The position numbers were made by a program, and so were the translations under genes. Of a stretch of DNA of 37,881 nucleotides, positions 1 to 9,998 are shown piece after piece. This DNA comes from Leucobacter soli (GTDB lineage: Bacteria > Actinomycetota > Actinomycetes > Actinomycetales > Microbacteriaceae): positions 1 through 37,881 of the forward strand of contig NZ_CAJVAP010000029.1 in assembly GCF_910593785.1 (NCBI RefSeq). The letters are read 5' to 3'. The notes below the pieces were generated by a model that ran no database searches, was not told where the DNA came from, and saw nothing but the letters and a program-made list of their open reading frames with translations. Each line of letters opens with the position of its first letter. The first letter of the stretch is position 1.

Positions 1-91
1 ATCTCGCCCAGGCGCAGGCGCGGGCGGAGGCATGGCGGGCAAGCACAGACGGAGCGGGCAAGTGCAGGCGGAGCCGGCGCGCCGGGAAGGA
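1..91. other. window edge, no gene supported
   Basis: This GC-rich stretch lies downstream of the PLP-enzyme stop codon. No start with a convincing ribosome binding site and no recognisable protein end is visible. A weak hairpin can be drawn from the CGCCC and GGGCG runs at about 5-25. It may simply be the border of a neighbouring gene outside the window. Confidence 0.3.
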
Positions 92-1231
92 TCAGCTCGC
101 GGCCGCCAGCGCCTGGGCGAGATCGGCCCAGAGATCCTCCACATGCTCGATGCCGATGCTCAGCCGTACGAGCGACTCCGGCACCTGCACGGGTTCGGAG
201 GGCTGACGCCGGCGACGCTCGGCCAACGACTCGACCCCGCCGAGGCTCGTGGCCGGGGTGACCAGGCGCAGCGCGCCCACGAACGCATCCGCACGCGACG
301 CCGTGCCGAGCTCGATCGACACGAGTGCACCGAAACCGTCGAGCTGCGCGGCGGCGAGAGCGTGGAACGGGTCGCTCGGGAGCCCCGGGTAGCGCACGCG
401 GGTCACTCCTGGTGCGGCAGCGAGTCGAAGCGCCAACTCCCCCGCGCTCGCCTCGGCGCGGTCGAGCCGCAGCGCGAGCGTGCGCAGGCCGCGCAGGGCG
501 AGCCACGCCTCGAACGGACCCGCGACCGAGCCGTGCAGCGTGCGCTGCGCGAGCAGCTGAGCCCGCAGTTCCGCGTCACGCGCCACGACGGCGCCGAGCA
601 GCACGTCCGAATGCCCGGCGATGAACTTCGTCGCCGAATGCACGACGAGGTCGGCGCCGACCGCCAGCGGGCGCTGACGCAGCGGCGTGCTGAAGGTGTT
701 GTCGACGGCGACCAACGCGCCGGCCGAGCGTGCGCCTGCGATGAGCGCCGGCAGATCCAGCACTTCGAGCAGCGGATTGGTGGGCGACTCCAACCAGACC
801 AGATCGGCGCCCCGCAGCAGGTCGAGTGTCGCCGGCACGTCGGTCGGGTCGATCTCGCGCAGTTCGAAGCGCCCCTCGGCGGCGAGGCGCCGGGCGAGGC
901 CGATGGTCCCGTTGTACGAGGCGGCCGGCACGGCCGCGACGCCGCCGACGGGCACGAGCGAGAGCACCGCCGCGACCGCCGCCATCCTCGAGGCGTAGGC
1001 GAGTGCCGGCACATCGCAGCCTTCGAGCGACGCGATCGCCTCTTCGAGCCCGTCCCACGTCGGGTTCGACATCCGCGCGTACATGCGCTCCCCCGGCTGC
1101 GGACTGCCCGAGCCGACGAAGGTCGAGCTCAGCGAGATCGGCGGGTTGAGGGGCGCATCGGGTGACGGATCCGGCCGCCCGAGGGCGACGACCGCGGTGC
1201 TCGGATGAAGGGTGCCGGTGTGCTGGTGCAT
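92..1231 (-). CDS. PLP-dependent cystathionine gamma-synthase/lyase family protein
   Basis: This 379-residue protein is a Cys/Met-metabolism PLP enzyme (fold type I), which acts on cystathionine, homoserine esters or methionine; the exact substrate cannot be told. It shows YARMSNPT (51-58), ESPTNPL (148-154), DNTF (177-180) and the cofactor lysine in SATK (K202) followed by GHSD. The C-terminus has SLGGVES and ends in RLSIGIEHVEDLWADL. The phosphate-binding turn, normally S-G-M, reads S-R-M at residues 81-83, which is odd. The ATG at 1231 was chosen because homology begins a few residues later. A TACGCT -10-like hexamer ends six bases before it, so translation may be leaderless. It lies 26 bases after ctaB on the same strand. 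Confidence 0.85.
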   Translation of the reverse strand: MHQHTGTLHPSTAVVALGRPDPSPDAPLNPPISLSSTFVGSGSPQPGERMYARMSNPTWDGLEEAIASLEGCDVPALAYASRMAAVAAVLSLVPVGGVAAVPAASYNGTIGLARRLAAEGRFELREIDPTDVPATLDLLRGADLVWLESPTNPLLEVLDLPALIAGARSAGALVAVDNTFSTPLRQRPLAVGADLVVHSATKFIAGHSDVLLGAVVARDAELRAQLLAQRTLHGSVAGPFEAWLALRGLRTLALRLDRAEASAGELALRLAAAPGVTRVRYPGLPSDPFHALAAAQLDGFGALVSIELGTASRADAFVGALRLVTPATSLGGVESLAERRRRQPSEPVQVPESLVRLSIGIEHVEDLWADLAQALAAAS

Positions 1232-1237
1232 GCTCCA

Positions 1238-1243
1238 AGCGTA
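1238..1243 (-). promoter_or_regulatory. possible -10 element of the PLP enzyme gene
   Basis: TACGCT on the minus strand fits the loose actinobacterial TANNNT -10 pattern. It ends six bases before the ATG at 1231, a spacing typical of leaderless transcripts. No good -35 is visible, so this is tentative. Confidence 0.25.
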
Positions 1244-1257
1244 GACCCGCGGGCCGC

Positions 1258-2190
1258 TCAGAACGGCAGCAGCGGATCGATCGCGATGGCGAGCGAGAGG
1301 ACCGAGAGGTAGGTGATCGATCCGTGGAAGACCCGCATCGGGCTGCCCTCGCGGCCGCGGATGGCATGGCTGTAGAGCCGGTGCGCCTCGACGATGAAGT
1401 AGGCGCCCGAGACGACCGCGGCGACGATGTAGACCCAGCCCATGCCGGCGACCGGGATGAGCAGCAGGCTCGAGACGACGGTGGCCCACGCGTAGAGGAT
1501 GACCTGGAGCCCGACGGTCGTGCGGCCGCGCACGACGCCGAGCATCGGCACGCCGGCGGCGGCGTAGTCCTCGCGGTAGCGCATCGAGAGCGGCCAGTAG
1601 TGCGCAGGGGTCCAGAGGAAGATGACCAGGAAGAAGACCCAGGCCGGCCAGTCGAGGCCGCCGGTCACCGCGGCCCAGCCGATAAGGACCGGGAAGCAGC
1701 CCGCGATTCCGCCCCAGATGATGTTCTGCTCGCTGCGGCCCTTGAGCCAGATCGTGTACACGACGACGTAGGTGAAGATCGCGGCGAAGCCGAGCAGCGC
1801 GGCGAGCCAGTTGGTCGTGATCCACAGCCAGGCGATCGATACGGCCCCGAGCACCCAGGCGAAGATCAGGGCGTTCCGGTCCGAGATCTCGCCGGTGACG
1901 AGCGGCCTGTTCTCCGTGCGCTTCATCAGGCGATCGGCCTCGCGGTCGATGTAGCAGTTGAAGGCGCCGGCCGAGCCGGCGCTGGCCGCACCGCCGATCA
2001 GGGTGGCGAGCACGAGCCAGAGGTTGGGCAGGCCGCGTTCCGCGAGGATCATGGCCGGAACCGTGACCACGAGCAGCAGCTCCATGACACGCGGTTTCGT
2101 GAGTGCGACATATGCGGCGATGGTGCGTCTTGCCCCGATGCCTGGGGTCTTCGACTCGGCGATGCGGGCGGTCTCGGTCGGGCTTGTCAC
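1258..2190 (-). CDS. ctaB: protohaem IX farnesyltransferase (haem O synthase)
   Basis: CtaB transfers farnesyl from farnesyl diphosphate to haem b, making haem O for aa3-type cytochrome oxidase. It is an integral membrane UbiA-family prenyltransferase. The 310 residues contain the first Asp-rich motif [20 protein letters not shown] and the [17 protein letters not shown] segment, among about nine hydrophobic helices; length is normal. The GTG start at 2190 gives the usual family N-terminus before the [14 protein letters not shown] segment. A TACGAT hexamer ends six bases upstream, suggesting a leaderless mRNA; the AAGGG next to the GTG is too close to be a good ribosome binding site. It is divergent from tkt, a common pairing in actinobacteria. 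Confidence 0.95.
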   Translation of the reverse strand: MTSPTETARIAESKTPGIGARRTIAAYVALTKPRVMELLLVVTVPAMILAERGLPNLWLVLATLIGGAASAGSAGAFNCYIDREADRLMKRTENRPLVTGEISDRNALIFAWVLGAVSIAWLWITTNWLAALLGFAAIFTYVVVYTIWLKGRSEQNIIWGGIAGCFPVLIGWAAVTGGLDWPAWVFFLVIFLWTPAHYWPLSMRYREDYAAAGVPMLGVVRGRTTVGLQVILYAWATVVSSLLLIPVAGMGWVYIVAAVVSGAYFIVEAHRLYSHAIRGREGSPMRVFHGSITYLSVLSLAIAIDPLLPF

Positions 2191-2196
2191 CCCTTC

Positions 2197-2202
2197 ATCG
2201 TA
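2197..2202 (-). promoter_or_regulatory. possible -10 element of ctaB
   Basis: TACGAT on the minus strand matches TATAAT at four of six positions and sits six bases from the GTG start. The 90-base ctaB/tkt gap must hold both divergent promoters. No strong -35 could be picked for either. Confidence 0.3.
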
Positions 2203-2280
2203 CTCGCTCGCGCGGTAGGCTGGATGGCAGTGCGCACAGGCAGCGGCCTGCGCGCGGATCCGATGTGGAGAGGCTGGGCA

Positions 2281-4389
2281 GTGGCGAACGAACTGGATTG
2301 GAACGAGCTCGACGATCGAGCGGTCGACACGGCACGAGTGCTGGCGGCCGACGCGGTCGAGAAAGTCGGCAACGGCCATCCGGGTACCGCCATCAGTCTC
2401 GCCCCCGCCGCCTACCTGCTCTACCAGCGCGTCATGCGGCACGATCCGGCCGACACCGACTGGCTGGGCCGCGACCGCTTCATCCTCTCGGTGGGCCACA
2501 GCTCCCTCACCCAGTACGTGCAGCTGTACCTCGGCGGCTTCGGACTCGAGCTCTCCGACCTCGAAGCGCTGCGCACGTGGGGATCGAAGACTCCGGGGCA
2601 CCCCGAGTACGGTCACACCGCCGGCGTCGAGATCACCACGGGCCCGCTCGGTCAGGGCCTCGCCTCGGCCGTCGGCTTCGCCTACGCGCAGCGGTACGAG
2701 CGCGGACTGTTCGATCCCGATGCCGCGCCCGGCACCAGCCCGTTCGATCACCGCGTCTACGTGCTGGCCGGCGACGGCGACCTGCAGGAGGGTGTGACGA
2801 GCGAGGCCGCCTCACTCGCGGGCCACCAGGAGCTCGGCAACCTGATCGCGATCTACGACGCGAATCAGATCTCGATCGAGGACGACACCGACATCTCGTA
2901 CAGCGAGAACGTGCGCATGCGCTACGAGGCGTACGGCTGGCAGGTGCTCGAGGTCGACTGGCGCGGCGACGGCAGCGCGGACGGCTACACGGAGGATCTG
3001 CCCGCGCTCGATGCGGCGATCCGCGCGGCGCAGGACGAGACGGGCAAGCCGAGCCTCATCATCCTCAAGACCATCATCGGCTGGCCCTCGCCCGGCAAGC
3101 AGAACACGGGCGGCATCCACGGCTCGGCGCTCGGCGCCGACGAGCTCGCCGGGCTGAAGACGGCGCTGGGCTTCGACCCGTCGCAGCACTTCTCGGTCGC
3201 ACCCGAGGTGATCGCGCACACGCGTGCGCTGCAGGATCGCGCCACGGCCGCCCGCGCCGAGTGGCAGCGCGGATTCGAGGCCTGGGCCTCGGCGAACCCC
3301 GAGCGCAAGGCGCTGCTCGACCGGCTCGAGGCCGAGGCGCTGCCCGCCGAGGCGCGCGAGGCGCTGCCGGTCTTCGAGGCCGGCGCAAGCATCGCCACGC
3401 GCGCGGCGAGCGGCAAGGTGCTGAACGCGCTCGCTGCCGTGATGCCCGAGCTGTGGGGCGGATCCGCCGACCTCGCCGGCTCGAACAACACGACGATCGC
3501 CGGCGCGCCGTCGTTCGTGCCTGCGCACCATTCCACGAAGGCCTGGCAGGGCGACCCCTACGGGCGCGTCCTGCACTTCGGTATCCGCGAGCACGCGATG
3601 GCGGCGATCCTCAACGGCATCCAGCTCCACGGGAAGACCCGCAGCTACGGCGGCACCTTCCTGCAGTTCGCCGACTACATGCGCCCCGCCGTGCGCCTCG
3701 CCGCGCTCATGGACATTCCGAGCGTCTTCGTCTGGACCCACGACTCCATCGCCCTCGGCGAGGACGGTCCGACGCACCAGCCGATCGAGCACCTCGCCGC
3801 CCTGCGCGCGATCCCGAACCTCGCCATGGTGCGTCCCGCGGATGCGAACGAGGTCGCGATCGCCTGGCACGAGATCCTGACCCGCCACGGCGGCCCCACC
3901 GGCATCGCCCTCACCCGCCAGAACGTGCCGGTGTTCCCGCGCGGCGCCGTCGACGGCGCCGCGAACGGAGCCGAGTTCGCCAGCGCCGAGGGAGTCCGTC
4001 GCGGCGCCTACGTGCTGGTCGACTCCCCCACCGGCAGCGTCGACGTCCTCCTGATCGCGACCGGCAGCGAGGTGCAGCTCGCCGTCGAGGCGCGCGAGCA
4101 GCTGGCCGCCGAGGGGATCGGCGCCCGAGTCGTGAGCGCACCCTGCCTCGAGTGGTTCGCCGAGCAGAGCCCCGAGTACCGCGAGGAGGTCCTCCCCGCC
4201 GCAGTCACCGCCCGGGTGAGCGTCGAAGCCGGGATCGCGCTCGGATGGCGTGAGCTGATCGGCGATCGCGGACGATCGGTGTCGATCGAGCACTTCGGCG
4301 CCTCCGCCGACTACCAGACGCTGTTCAGAGAGTTCGGCATCACGACCGAGGCCGTCGTCGCGGCGGCGCGGGGCTCGCTCGCCGGCTGA
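2281..4389 (+). CDS. tkt: transketolase
   Basis: Transketolase moves two-carbon ketol units between sugar phosphates in the non-oxidative pentose phosphate pathway, using thiamine diphosphate and Mg2+. The 702-residue protein has the N-terminal GNGHPG (30-35, catalytic H33), the ThDP motif GDGDLQEG (164-171) with the downstream YDANQ, the pyrimidine-domain signature GIREHAM, and [16 protein letters not shown] near residue 500. Length is normal. GTG at 2281 was chosen over the in-frame ATG at 2263 because GGAGAGG at 2267-2273 lies seven bases before it. It starts a same-strand run with tal and pgi; tal follows after 58 bases. Confidence 0.97.
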   Translation: MANELDWNELDDRAVDTARVLAADAVEKVGNGHPGTAISLAPAAYLLYQRVMRHDPADTDWLGRDRFILSVGHSSLTQYVQLYLGGFGLELSDLEALRTWGSKTPGHPEYGHTAGVEITTGPLGQGLASAVGFAYAQRYERGLFDPDAAPGTSPFDHRVYVLAGDGDLQEGVTSEAASLAGHQELGNLIAIYDANQISIEDDTDISYSENVRMRYEAYGWQVLEVDWRGDGSADGYTEDLPALDAAIRAAQDETGKPSLIILKTIIGWPSPGKQNTGGIHGSALGADELAGLKTALGFDPSQHFSVAPEVIAHTRALQDRATAARAEWQRGFEAWASANPERKALLDRLEAEALPAEAREALPVFEAGASIATRAASGKVLNALAAVMPELWGGSADLAGSNNTTIAGAPSFVPAHHSTKAWQGDPYGRVLHFGIREHAMAAILNGIQLHGKTRSYGGTFLQFADYMRPAVRLAALMDIPSVFVWTHDSIALGEDGPTHQPIEHLAALRAIPNLAMVRPADANEVAIAWHEILTRHGGPTGIALTRQNVPVFPRGAVDGAANGAEFASAEGVRRGAYVLVDSPTGSVDVLLIATGSEVQLAVEAREQLAAEGIGARVVSAPCLEWFAEQSPEYREEVLPAAVTARVSVEAGIALGWRELIGDRGRSVSIEHFGASADYQTLFREFGITTEAVVAAARGSLAG

Positions 4390-4447
4390 TCATCGCACGG
4401 TGCAGCACCAAGCATCACGACGCAGGACGACGCAAGAAGGGAACCCC

Positions 4448-5557
4448 ATGAGCAACGCGCGCACCGCCTCGTTGAGCGCCGCAGGCGTCAGCATCTGGCT
4501 CGACGACCTCTCCCGGAATCGTATCGAGAGCGGCGAGCTCGAACGCCTCATCGAATCGCACGATGTGGTCGGCGTGACCACGAACCCCACGATCTTCGCG
4601 GCGGCGATCGGCGGCGGGATCGGCTACGGCGGCCGGATCGCCGACTGCGCAGCCCGCGGGTTCGACGCCGCGCAGACGATCGTGGAGCTGACCACGGCCG
4701 ATGTCGCCGACGCCTGCGACATCTTCTCGACCGTCTTCGAGACGAGCGACGGGCGCGACGGGCGGGTCTCGATCGAGGTGGAGCCGGGCCTGGCGAAGGA
4801 CACCGCTGGGACCATCGCCCAGGCGGCGGAGCTCTGGGCGAAGGTCGATCGACCGAACGCGATGATCAAGATCCCTGCGACGCTCGAGGGGCTCGAGGCG
4901 ATCTCCGAGACCATCGCGGCGGGCATCAGCGTCAACGTGACGCTCATTTTCTCGCTCGAGCGGTACCGGCAGGTCGTCAACGCGTACCTGACCGGCCTCG
5001 AACGCGCTCGAGCAGCCGGCCGCGACATCTCGAAGATCCGATCGGTCGCATCGTTCTTCGTCTCTCGGCTCGATACCGAGATCGACGCGCGGCTCCGCGA
5101 GATCGGCACGCCCGAGGCGCTGGAGCTCACCGGCCGGGCGGGCGTCGCCAATGCCCGCCTCGCGTACGAGGTCTTCGAGCAGGCCTTCTCGAGCGAGCGG
5201 GCCCGTCTGCTTCTCGATCTCGGTGCGCATCCGCAGCGTCCGTTGTGGGCGTCCACCGGCGTGAAGGACCCCGCGCTGCCCGATACGCTCTACGTCTCGG
5301 AGCTGGCGGCGCCCGACACAGTGAACACCATGCCGGAGGCGACGCTGCTGGCCTACGCCGATCACGGCGAGAGCAGCGGCGACGCGATCGCGGGGACCGC
5401 CCTGGAGTCGAACCAGCTGCTGAATGCGGTCGATGCGCTCGGCATCGACTATGCGGAGGTGACTGCGAAGCTCGAGAGCGAGGGACTCGACAAGTTCGAG
5501 GCGTCGTGGAACGAGCTGCTCCGGACGGTCGAGGACGCGCTCGGACGCGCGCGATGA
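4448..5557 (+). CDS. tal: transaldolase
   Basis: Transaldolase moves a dihydroxyacetone unit between sedoheptulose-7-P and glyceraldehyde-3-P in the cytosol. The 369-residue protein begins near [12 protein letters not shown], typical of the actinobacterial group, and carries the [10 protein letters not shown] strand. The Schiff-base lysine is in MIKIPAT (K141), and [15 protein letters not shown] follows. The start is supported by AGAAGGG upstream of the ATG. Its last codons overlap the pgi start as ATGA, implying translational coupling. In many actinobacteria zwf, opcA and pgl follow tal; here pgi does. Confidence 0.96.
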   Translation: MSNARTASLSAAGVSIWLDDLSRNRIESGELERLIESHDVVGVTTNPTIFAAAIGGGIGYGGRIADCAARGFDAAQTIVELTTADVADACDIFSTVFETSDGRDGRVSIEVEPGLAKDTAGTIAQAAELWAKVDRPNAMIKIPATLEGLEAISETIAAGISVNVTLIFSLERYRQVVNAYLTGLERARAAGRDISKIRSVASFFVSRLDTEIDARLREIGTPEALELTGRAGVANARLAYEVFEQAFSSERARLLLDLGAHPQRPLWASTGVKDPALPDTLYVSELAAPDTVNTMPEATLLAYADHGESSGDAIAGTALESNQLLNAVDALGIDYAEVTAKLESEGLDKFEASWNELLRTVEDALGRAR

Positions 5558-7164
5558 ACCTGCCGGTGCCGAGCCTGCGACTGGGCCCGGGGGTCGATCC
5601 CGGAACCGCGGATCTGCGCCGCCTCGTCGATGACCGCTTCGCCGGCCGCCTCTTCGCCAAGGACGCGACGCTGTGGGGCGAGGCCGCCCGACCGGAGGCC
5701 GCGCAGCGGCTCGGCTGGATCGACGCCTGCACGCGCGGCGACGCCGTCGTGGACGAGGCCGAGGCGCTGCGGGCCGAGCTCTCGGCGCGCGGGGTCGACC
5801 GGGTGGTGCTGTGCGGCATGGGCGGCTCCAGCCTGGCGCCGGAGGTCATCTGCCACCGCGATTGGGCGCCGCTGACCGTGGTCGACTCGACCCACCCGGC
5901 CGAGATCGCCCGCGCACTCCTCGACCTGGACCGGACGGCCGTCGTCGTCAGCTCCAAGTCGGGCACGACCGTCGAGACGCGCAGTCAGCTCACGGCGTTC
6001 GAGGCCGCGTTCGCGGCAGCCGGTATCGACGCAGCGGAGCGCATTGCGGTGGTGACGGATCCCGGCTCGGAGCTGGACTCCCATGCCCGCGAGCGCGGCT
6101 ATCGCGTCTTCCTGGCCGACCCGCAGGTCGGCGGCAGGTACTCCGCGCTGACCGAGTTCGGTCTGGTGCCGTCCGTGCTCGCCGGAGCCGACGTGCGATC
6201 CCTGCTCGCCGAGGCCGCTGCCGCAGCCGCAGCGCTGAGCGCGGACTCCGAGGAGAACCCGGCGCTCCGACTCGCCGCGGCACTGGCTGCGGCGCTCCCC
6301 CGCCGCTACCTCTGCGGCGTCTTCGAGAGCCAGGTGCGCGGGACCCCGCTCGCGGACTGGATCGAGCAGCTGATCGCCGAGAGCACGGGCAAGGACGGAG
6401 CGGGGGTCCTCCCGATCGCACTCCCCGCCGACGCGCCCGAACTCCGCGGCGCCCTCCCCGGGCACGAGCTGCTGGTCGAGCTGCGGCCCGACCCGGGGCC
6501 GGACGAGGGCCGACCCGACACACTCACCGTCTCAGGGCCGCTGGGCGGGCACTTCCTCCTCTGGGAGGTCGCGACCGCAGCACTCTGTCGACTGATCGGC
6601 GTGAACCCCTTCGACCAGCCCGATGTCGAGGCCGCCAAGGCCGCCGCGCGGGCGCTGCTCGACGCCGCCGGCACCGATGGCAGCAGCATCGGCGACGTCG
6701 AGGACGGGGTGCATCGCCCGGACCCCGAAGACCTCGTCGCACAGCTGCGCGCTGCGCTCGAGCCGGACGGATATCTCGCGATCCAGGCATATCTCGACCG
6801 CCGCACCGATGCACCGCTCGCCGAGCTGCGCGGGGCGCTCGTGAAAGCGCTGGGTGTTCCGGTCGCATTGGGCTTCGGCCCGCGCTACCTGCACTCGACC
6901 GGCCAGTTCCACAAGGGCGGGCCGAAACGAGGCGTCTTCCTCCAGATCCTCGATACGACCCCCGCCGTCATCGCCGAGGCGGCGCCGCTCGATGGGGCGT
7001 CCGCCGCCGCCGAGTCATCCGGAACCGTGCTCGGAACCGACTTCTCGGCGCTCATCTCGGCTCAGGCCCGTGGCGATCGTCAAGTGCTCGCGGCACTGGG
7101 TCGACCCGTCTTCTCCATCATGGAGAACCAGGTCGAGGCGCTGCTCGCGACGCTTCGACGCTGA
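5554..7164 (+). CDS. pgi: glucose-6-phosphate isomerase
   Basis: This cytosolic enzyme interconverts glucose-6-P and fructose-6-P. The 536-residue protein shows [12 protein letters not shown], the phosphate-binding [10 protein letters not shown] (about 133-142), [43 protein letters not shown] and [25 protein letters not shown]. This resembles the isomerase half of bifunctional transaldolase-isomerase proteins more than the 550-residue E. coli type. The ATG overlaps the tal stop by four bases. Coupling to tal directly links glycolysis to the non-oxidative pentose phosphate steps. It converges on rbpA with only 21 bases between the stops, and no clear terminator is seen there. Confidence 0.93.
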   Translation: MNLPVPSLRLGPGVDPGTADLRRLVDDRFAGRLFAKDATLWGEAARPEAAQRLGWIDACTRGDAVVDEAEALRAELSARGVDRVVLCGMGGSSLAPEVICHRDWAPLTVVDSTHPAEIARALLDLDRTAVVVSSKSGTTVETRSQLTAFEAAFAAAGIDAAERIAVVTDPGSELDSHARERGYRVFLADPQVGGRYSALTEFGLVPSVLAGADVRSLLAEAAAAAAALSADSEENPALRLAAALAAALPRRYLCGVFESQVRGTPLADWIEQLIAESTGKDGAGVLPIALPADAPELRGALPGHELLVELRPDPGPDEGRPDTLTVSGPLGGHFLLWEVATAALCRLIGVNPFDQPDVEAAKAAARALLDAAGTDGSSIGDVEDGVHRPDPEDLVAQLRAALEPDGYLAIQAYLDRRTDAPLAELRGALVKALGVPVALGFGPRYLHSTGQFHKGGPKRGVFLQILDTTPAVIAEAAPLDGASAAAESSGTVLGTDFSALISAQARGDRQVLAALGRPVFSIMENQVEALLATLRR

Positions 7165-7185
7165 GGATCGGCTGGGGATCGAGCG

Positions 7186-7551
7186 TCAGGCGTTCGCGGG
7201 CGCCTGACCGCGGCGCTCGCGCAGCTTCTGCAGCGCGGCCTCGAGAAGCTCCTCGGCCTCTTCGGGCGTGCGGCGTTCCTTCACGTAAGCGAGGTGGGTC
7301 TTGTAGGGCTCGTTCTTCGCGAGCTCCGGCGGGCTCGCCTGATTCCGGCCTGCCGGCAGGCCGGTGTGCGGCGAGTCGATCTGCTCGGGGATCTCCTCCT
7401 CGGCGACATCCGCTGCGAAATAGCGGATGGTCTCATTGCCGAGCGCGTCCCAGTAGGAGATCGCGATGCGCTCGGCACGGACGCCGTGGTCCTTCTCGCC
7501 CATCGGACCGGAGCCCACTCGGGCTCCACGGATCGCATTGCTGCTGGACAA
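7186..7551 (-). CDS. rbpA: RNA polymerase-binding protein RbpA
   Basis: RbpA is an actinobacterial transcription factor that binds the primary sigma factor and RNA polymerase and stabilises the open complex. The 121-residue protein carries SNAIRGARVGSGPMGE at the N-terminus, a central ISYWDALGNETIRYFAADV strand region and the C-terminal sigma-interaction helix KTHLAYVKERRTPEEAEELLEAALQKLRERR. No zinc-ligand cysteines are present. The start is TTG, supported by GAAGAGG about six bases upstream. A perfect 20-base palindrome at 7345-7364 lies inside the coding sequence (TGLPAGR). It follows secG on the same strand. Confidence 0.92.
   Translation of the reverse strand: MSSSNAIRGARVGSGPMGEKDHGVRAERIAISYWDALGNETIRYFAADVAEEEIPEQIDSPHTGLPAGRNQASPPELAKNEPYKTHLAYVKERRTPEEAEELLEAALQKLRERRGQAPANA
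7345..7364. repeat. perfect 20-base palindrome inside rbpA
   Basis: The palindrome's core is GCCTGCCGGCAGGC, with CCGGC/GCCGG flanks. It encodes part of TGLPAGR. It could form a hairpin in the rbpA message or a protein-binding site, or be a by-product of the codons used. I did not notice another copy in this window. Confidence 0.5.
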
Positions 7552-7606
7552 ACTACACCTCTTCTATCGAAGGAAGAATCGAAACTGCGGCGCCGGCGGG
7601 CGGCCG

Positions 7607-7855
7607 TCAGGCCAGGCCCAGGCGCGACATCAGGCCGAGTCCGACGATGCAGACCGCCCAGACCAGCGACACGATGACGGTCAGCCGGTTCAGGTTGCGC
7701 TCCGCGACGCCCGAGGAGCCGAGGCTCGAGGTGACGCCGCCGCCGAACATGTCCGAGAGGCCTCCACCACGCCCCTTGTGCAGCAGGATGAACAGGGTGA
7801 GCAGCAGGCTCGTGATCACCAGGAGCACGATCAGTACGATGTTCAGAATGAGCAC
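7607..7855 (-). CDS. secG: preprotein translocase subunit SecG
   Basis: SecG is the small, non-essential subunit of the SecYEG channel. The 82-residue protein has two membrane helices (about 2-24 and 58-78), joined by the family signature LLHKGRGGGLSDMFGGG. Length is normal. The start is GTG, with AAAGG eight bases upstream. It lies 75 bases after tpiA, in the conserved actinobacterial pgk-tpiA-secG order. A TTGATA...TATGCG pair in the gap could be its own promoter, but this is weak. Confidence 0.93.
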   Translation of the reverse strand: MLILNIVLIVLLVITSLLLTLFILLHKGRGGGLSDMFGGGVTSSLGSSGVAERNLNRLTVIVSLVWAVCIVGLGLMSRLGLA

Positions 7856-7930
7856 GTGGAGGACCTTTCGGTGGGCGTCTGGCGCATAGGGCCGACGATC
7901 AGCTTATCAAAGACGGCGCGGGATGCTCGG

Positions 7931-8761
7931 TCACACGACTCCGACATGCTTCCTGAACTGGACGATCCTGCTGAACTCGTCGGCATCGATGCTCGCTCCG
8001 CCGACCAGCGCACCGTCGATGTCCGGCTGCTTGAGGAATCCCGCGACGTTCTGGCTGGTCACCGATCCGCCGTAGAGCACACGGGTAGCGGTCGCCTCCG
8101 GTTCGCCGCGGAGCTCGCCTATCCGAGCACGCAGCAGCGACGCGACTTCTTGAGCCTGCTCAGGGGCGGCCGGTGAGCCGCTGCCGATAGCCCAGACCGG
8201 CTCGTAGGCGATCACGTACTCGGCCTCCGGCGGCAGCCCGCCGAGCGCGGCCTCGAGCTGAGCGTGCGGGATCGCCGCGCTGCCGTGCGCCTCCAGGTCG
8301 TCAGCCGTCTCTCCGACGCAGATCACCGGCACCATTCCGGCAGCGACGGCCGCGGCGGCCTTGGCCGCGACGACACCGTCATCCTCGCCGTGCCCGTGAC
8401 GGCGCTCGGAGTGGCCGACGATCACGTAGCGGACCTCGAGCTTCGCGAGGAAGGCCGCGGCGACGTCTCCCGTACGCGCGCCGACAGGCTGCGGCGAGAC
8501 GTCCTGCGCGCCGAGCCGGAGTGCGAGCTTGTCGGCGGCGAGCAGCGTCTGCACCGACCGCAGGTCAGTGAAGGGCGGGAACACGGCGACCTCGACCGAG
8601 CCGTAGTCGTGCCGCGCGTCCTTCAACGACCAGGCGAGCTTCTGCACGTGCGCGATCGCCTGCAGGTGGTCGAGGTTCATCTTCCAGTTGCCCGCGATCA
8701 ACGGGACGCGTTCGACCCGATCACGCGGGGACTCTGCGGACTGCTGCGGGTTCCCGCTCAT
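7931..8761 (-). CDS. tpiA: triose-phosphate isomerase
   Basis: TpiA interconverts dihydroxyacetone phosphate and glyceraldehyde-3-P. The 276-residue TIM barrel has AGNWKMN (catalytic Lys), VGHSERR (catalytic His), the loop AYEPVWAIGSG (catalytic Glu) and YGGSV...DGALVGGAS for phosphate binding. It has an N-terminal extension of about 20 residues before PLIAGNWKMN, longer than usual but commonly seen in this family of actinobacteria. The ATG overlaps the pgk stop as ATGA, indicating coupled translation. Confidence 0.96.
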   Translation of the reverse strand: MSGNPQQSAESPRDRVERVPLIAGNWKMNLDHLQAIAHVQKLAWSLKDARHDYGSVEVAVFPPFTDLRSVQTLLAADKLALRLGAQDVSPQPVGARTGDVAAAFLAKLEVRYVIVGHSERRHGHGEDDGVVAAKAAAAVAAGMVPVICVGETADDLEAHGSAAIPHAQLEAALGGLPPEAEYVIAYEPVWAIGSGSPAAPEQAQEVASLLRARIGELRGEPEATATRVLYGGSVTSQNVAGFLKQPDIDGALVGGASIDADEFSRIVQFRKHVGVV

Positions 8762-9960
8762 GCGAGGACCTCCAAACCGGGAAGCGACTTCCCCTCGAGA
8801 TACTCCAGGCTGGCGCCGCCGCCGGTCGAGATGTGGCCGAAGCGATCGTCGGCGAAACCGAGTGCGCGCACCGCTGCGGCGGAGTCTCCGCCGCCGACCA
8901 CGGTGAAGCCCGCGGTGTCGGTCAGCGCCTGCGCGACCGCTCGTGTGCCGGCGGCGAAGGCGGACATCTCGAACACGCCCATCGGGCCGTTCCAGAACAC
9001 GGTCGCAGCGTCGTCGATGGCCGCGGCGAACGCGCGCGCGCTCTCGGGCCCGATGTCGAGGCCGATGCCTGCCGCGCCGAACGGGCTCGACTCGATGTCG
9101 TCGGCGGGCACGACCGCGTGCGCGGCATCGGCGGCGAAAGCCTCGGCGACGACGATATCGGTCGGCAGGATGATGCGCACGCCGCGGCGCTCGGCCTCGG
9201 CGAGGTAGCCCCGCACGGTGTCGAGCTGATCGGCCTCGAGCAGGCTCGCGCCGATGCGATGCCCCTGGGCCGCCAGGAAGGTGAAGACCATGCCGCCGCC
9301 GACGAGCAGCGTGTCGACGCGCTCGAGCAGGTGGGCGATCACGCCGAGCTTGTCGCTGACCTTCGAACCGCCGAGCGCGACCGCGTAGGGGCGGGCCGGG
9401 TTCACGGTCAGCCGCTGCAGTACCTCGAGCTCGGCGGCCACCAGGCGGCCGGCCGCGCTCGGGAGCAGCTCCGCGAGCTCCGTGACGCTGGCCTGGCGAC
9501 GATGCACCACGCCGAAGCCGTCGCTGACGAAGGCATCGGCGCCGCGAGCCAGCTCGGCTGCGAAGGCCCGACGCTCCTCGGCATCCTTGCTCGTCTCGCC
9601 CGGGTTGAAGCGGAGGTTCTCGAGCAGGAGGACGTCGCCGTCGCCGAGCGCCGCACGCGCGGCCTCGGCCTCGGGCCCGACCGTCTCGGTCACGAAGCCG
9701 ACCGGTGCATCGAGCAGTTCGACCATCCGAACCGCCACCGGGCGCAGGGAATAGCGCGGATCGGGCGCCCCGGCCGGCCGGCCGAGGTGGCTGATCAGCA
9801 CGACCCGAGCCCCGGCCTCGCGAAGTTCCCGGATCGTCGCGAGCGAAGCGCGGACACGCCCGTCGTCGGTGATCGTCTCGCCGTCGAGCGGCACATTGAG
9901 GTCGCATCGGACGACGACGGTGCGCGATCGCAGGTCGCCGAGCGTGTCGAGAGTGCGCAT
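8758..9960 (-). CDS. pgk: phosphoglycerate kinase
   Basis: Pgk makes ATP from 1,3-bisphosphoglycerate. The 400-residue protein has the N-domain motifs RCDLNVPLDG and SHLGRPAG, LLENLRFNPGE, the ALGGSKVSDKL hinge region, the nucleotide-binding WNGPMGVFE and the C-terminal GGGDSAAAVRALGF. Start and length are normal; AAGGAG lies six bases before the ATG. Its upstream neighbour is sodA, not gap, which precedes pgk in many bacteria. A strong hairpin between sodA and pgk suggests pgk-tpiA-secG have their own transcription, although no clear promoter is visible in the 80-base gap. Confidence 0.97.
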   Translation of the reverse strand: MRTLDTLGDLRSRTVVVRCDLNVPLDGETITDDGRVRASLATIRELREAGARVVLISHLGRPAGAPDPRYSLRPVAVRMVELLDAPVGFVTETVGPEAEAARAALGDGDVLLLENLRFNPGETSKDAEERRAFAAELARGADAFVSDGFGVVHRRQASVTELAELLPSAAGRLVAAELEVLQRLTVNPARPYAVALGGSKVSDKLGVIAHLLERVDTLLVGGGMVFTFLAAQGHRIGASLLEADQLDTVRGYLAEAERRGVRIILPTDIVVAEAFAADAAHAVVPADDIESSPFGAAGIGLDIGPESARAFAAAIDDAATVFWNGPMGVFEMSAFAAGTRAVAQALTDTAGFTVVGGGDSAAAVRALGFADDRFGHISTGGGASLEYLEGKSLPGLEVLA

Positions 9961-9998
9961 GGAGCTCCTTCAGAGGATGCGCGCGGAGCGCGCGCGAC

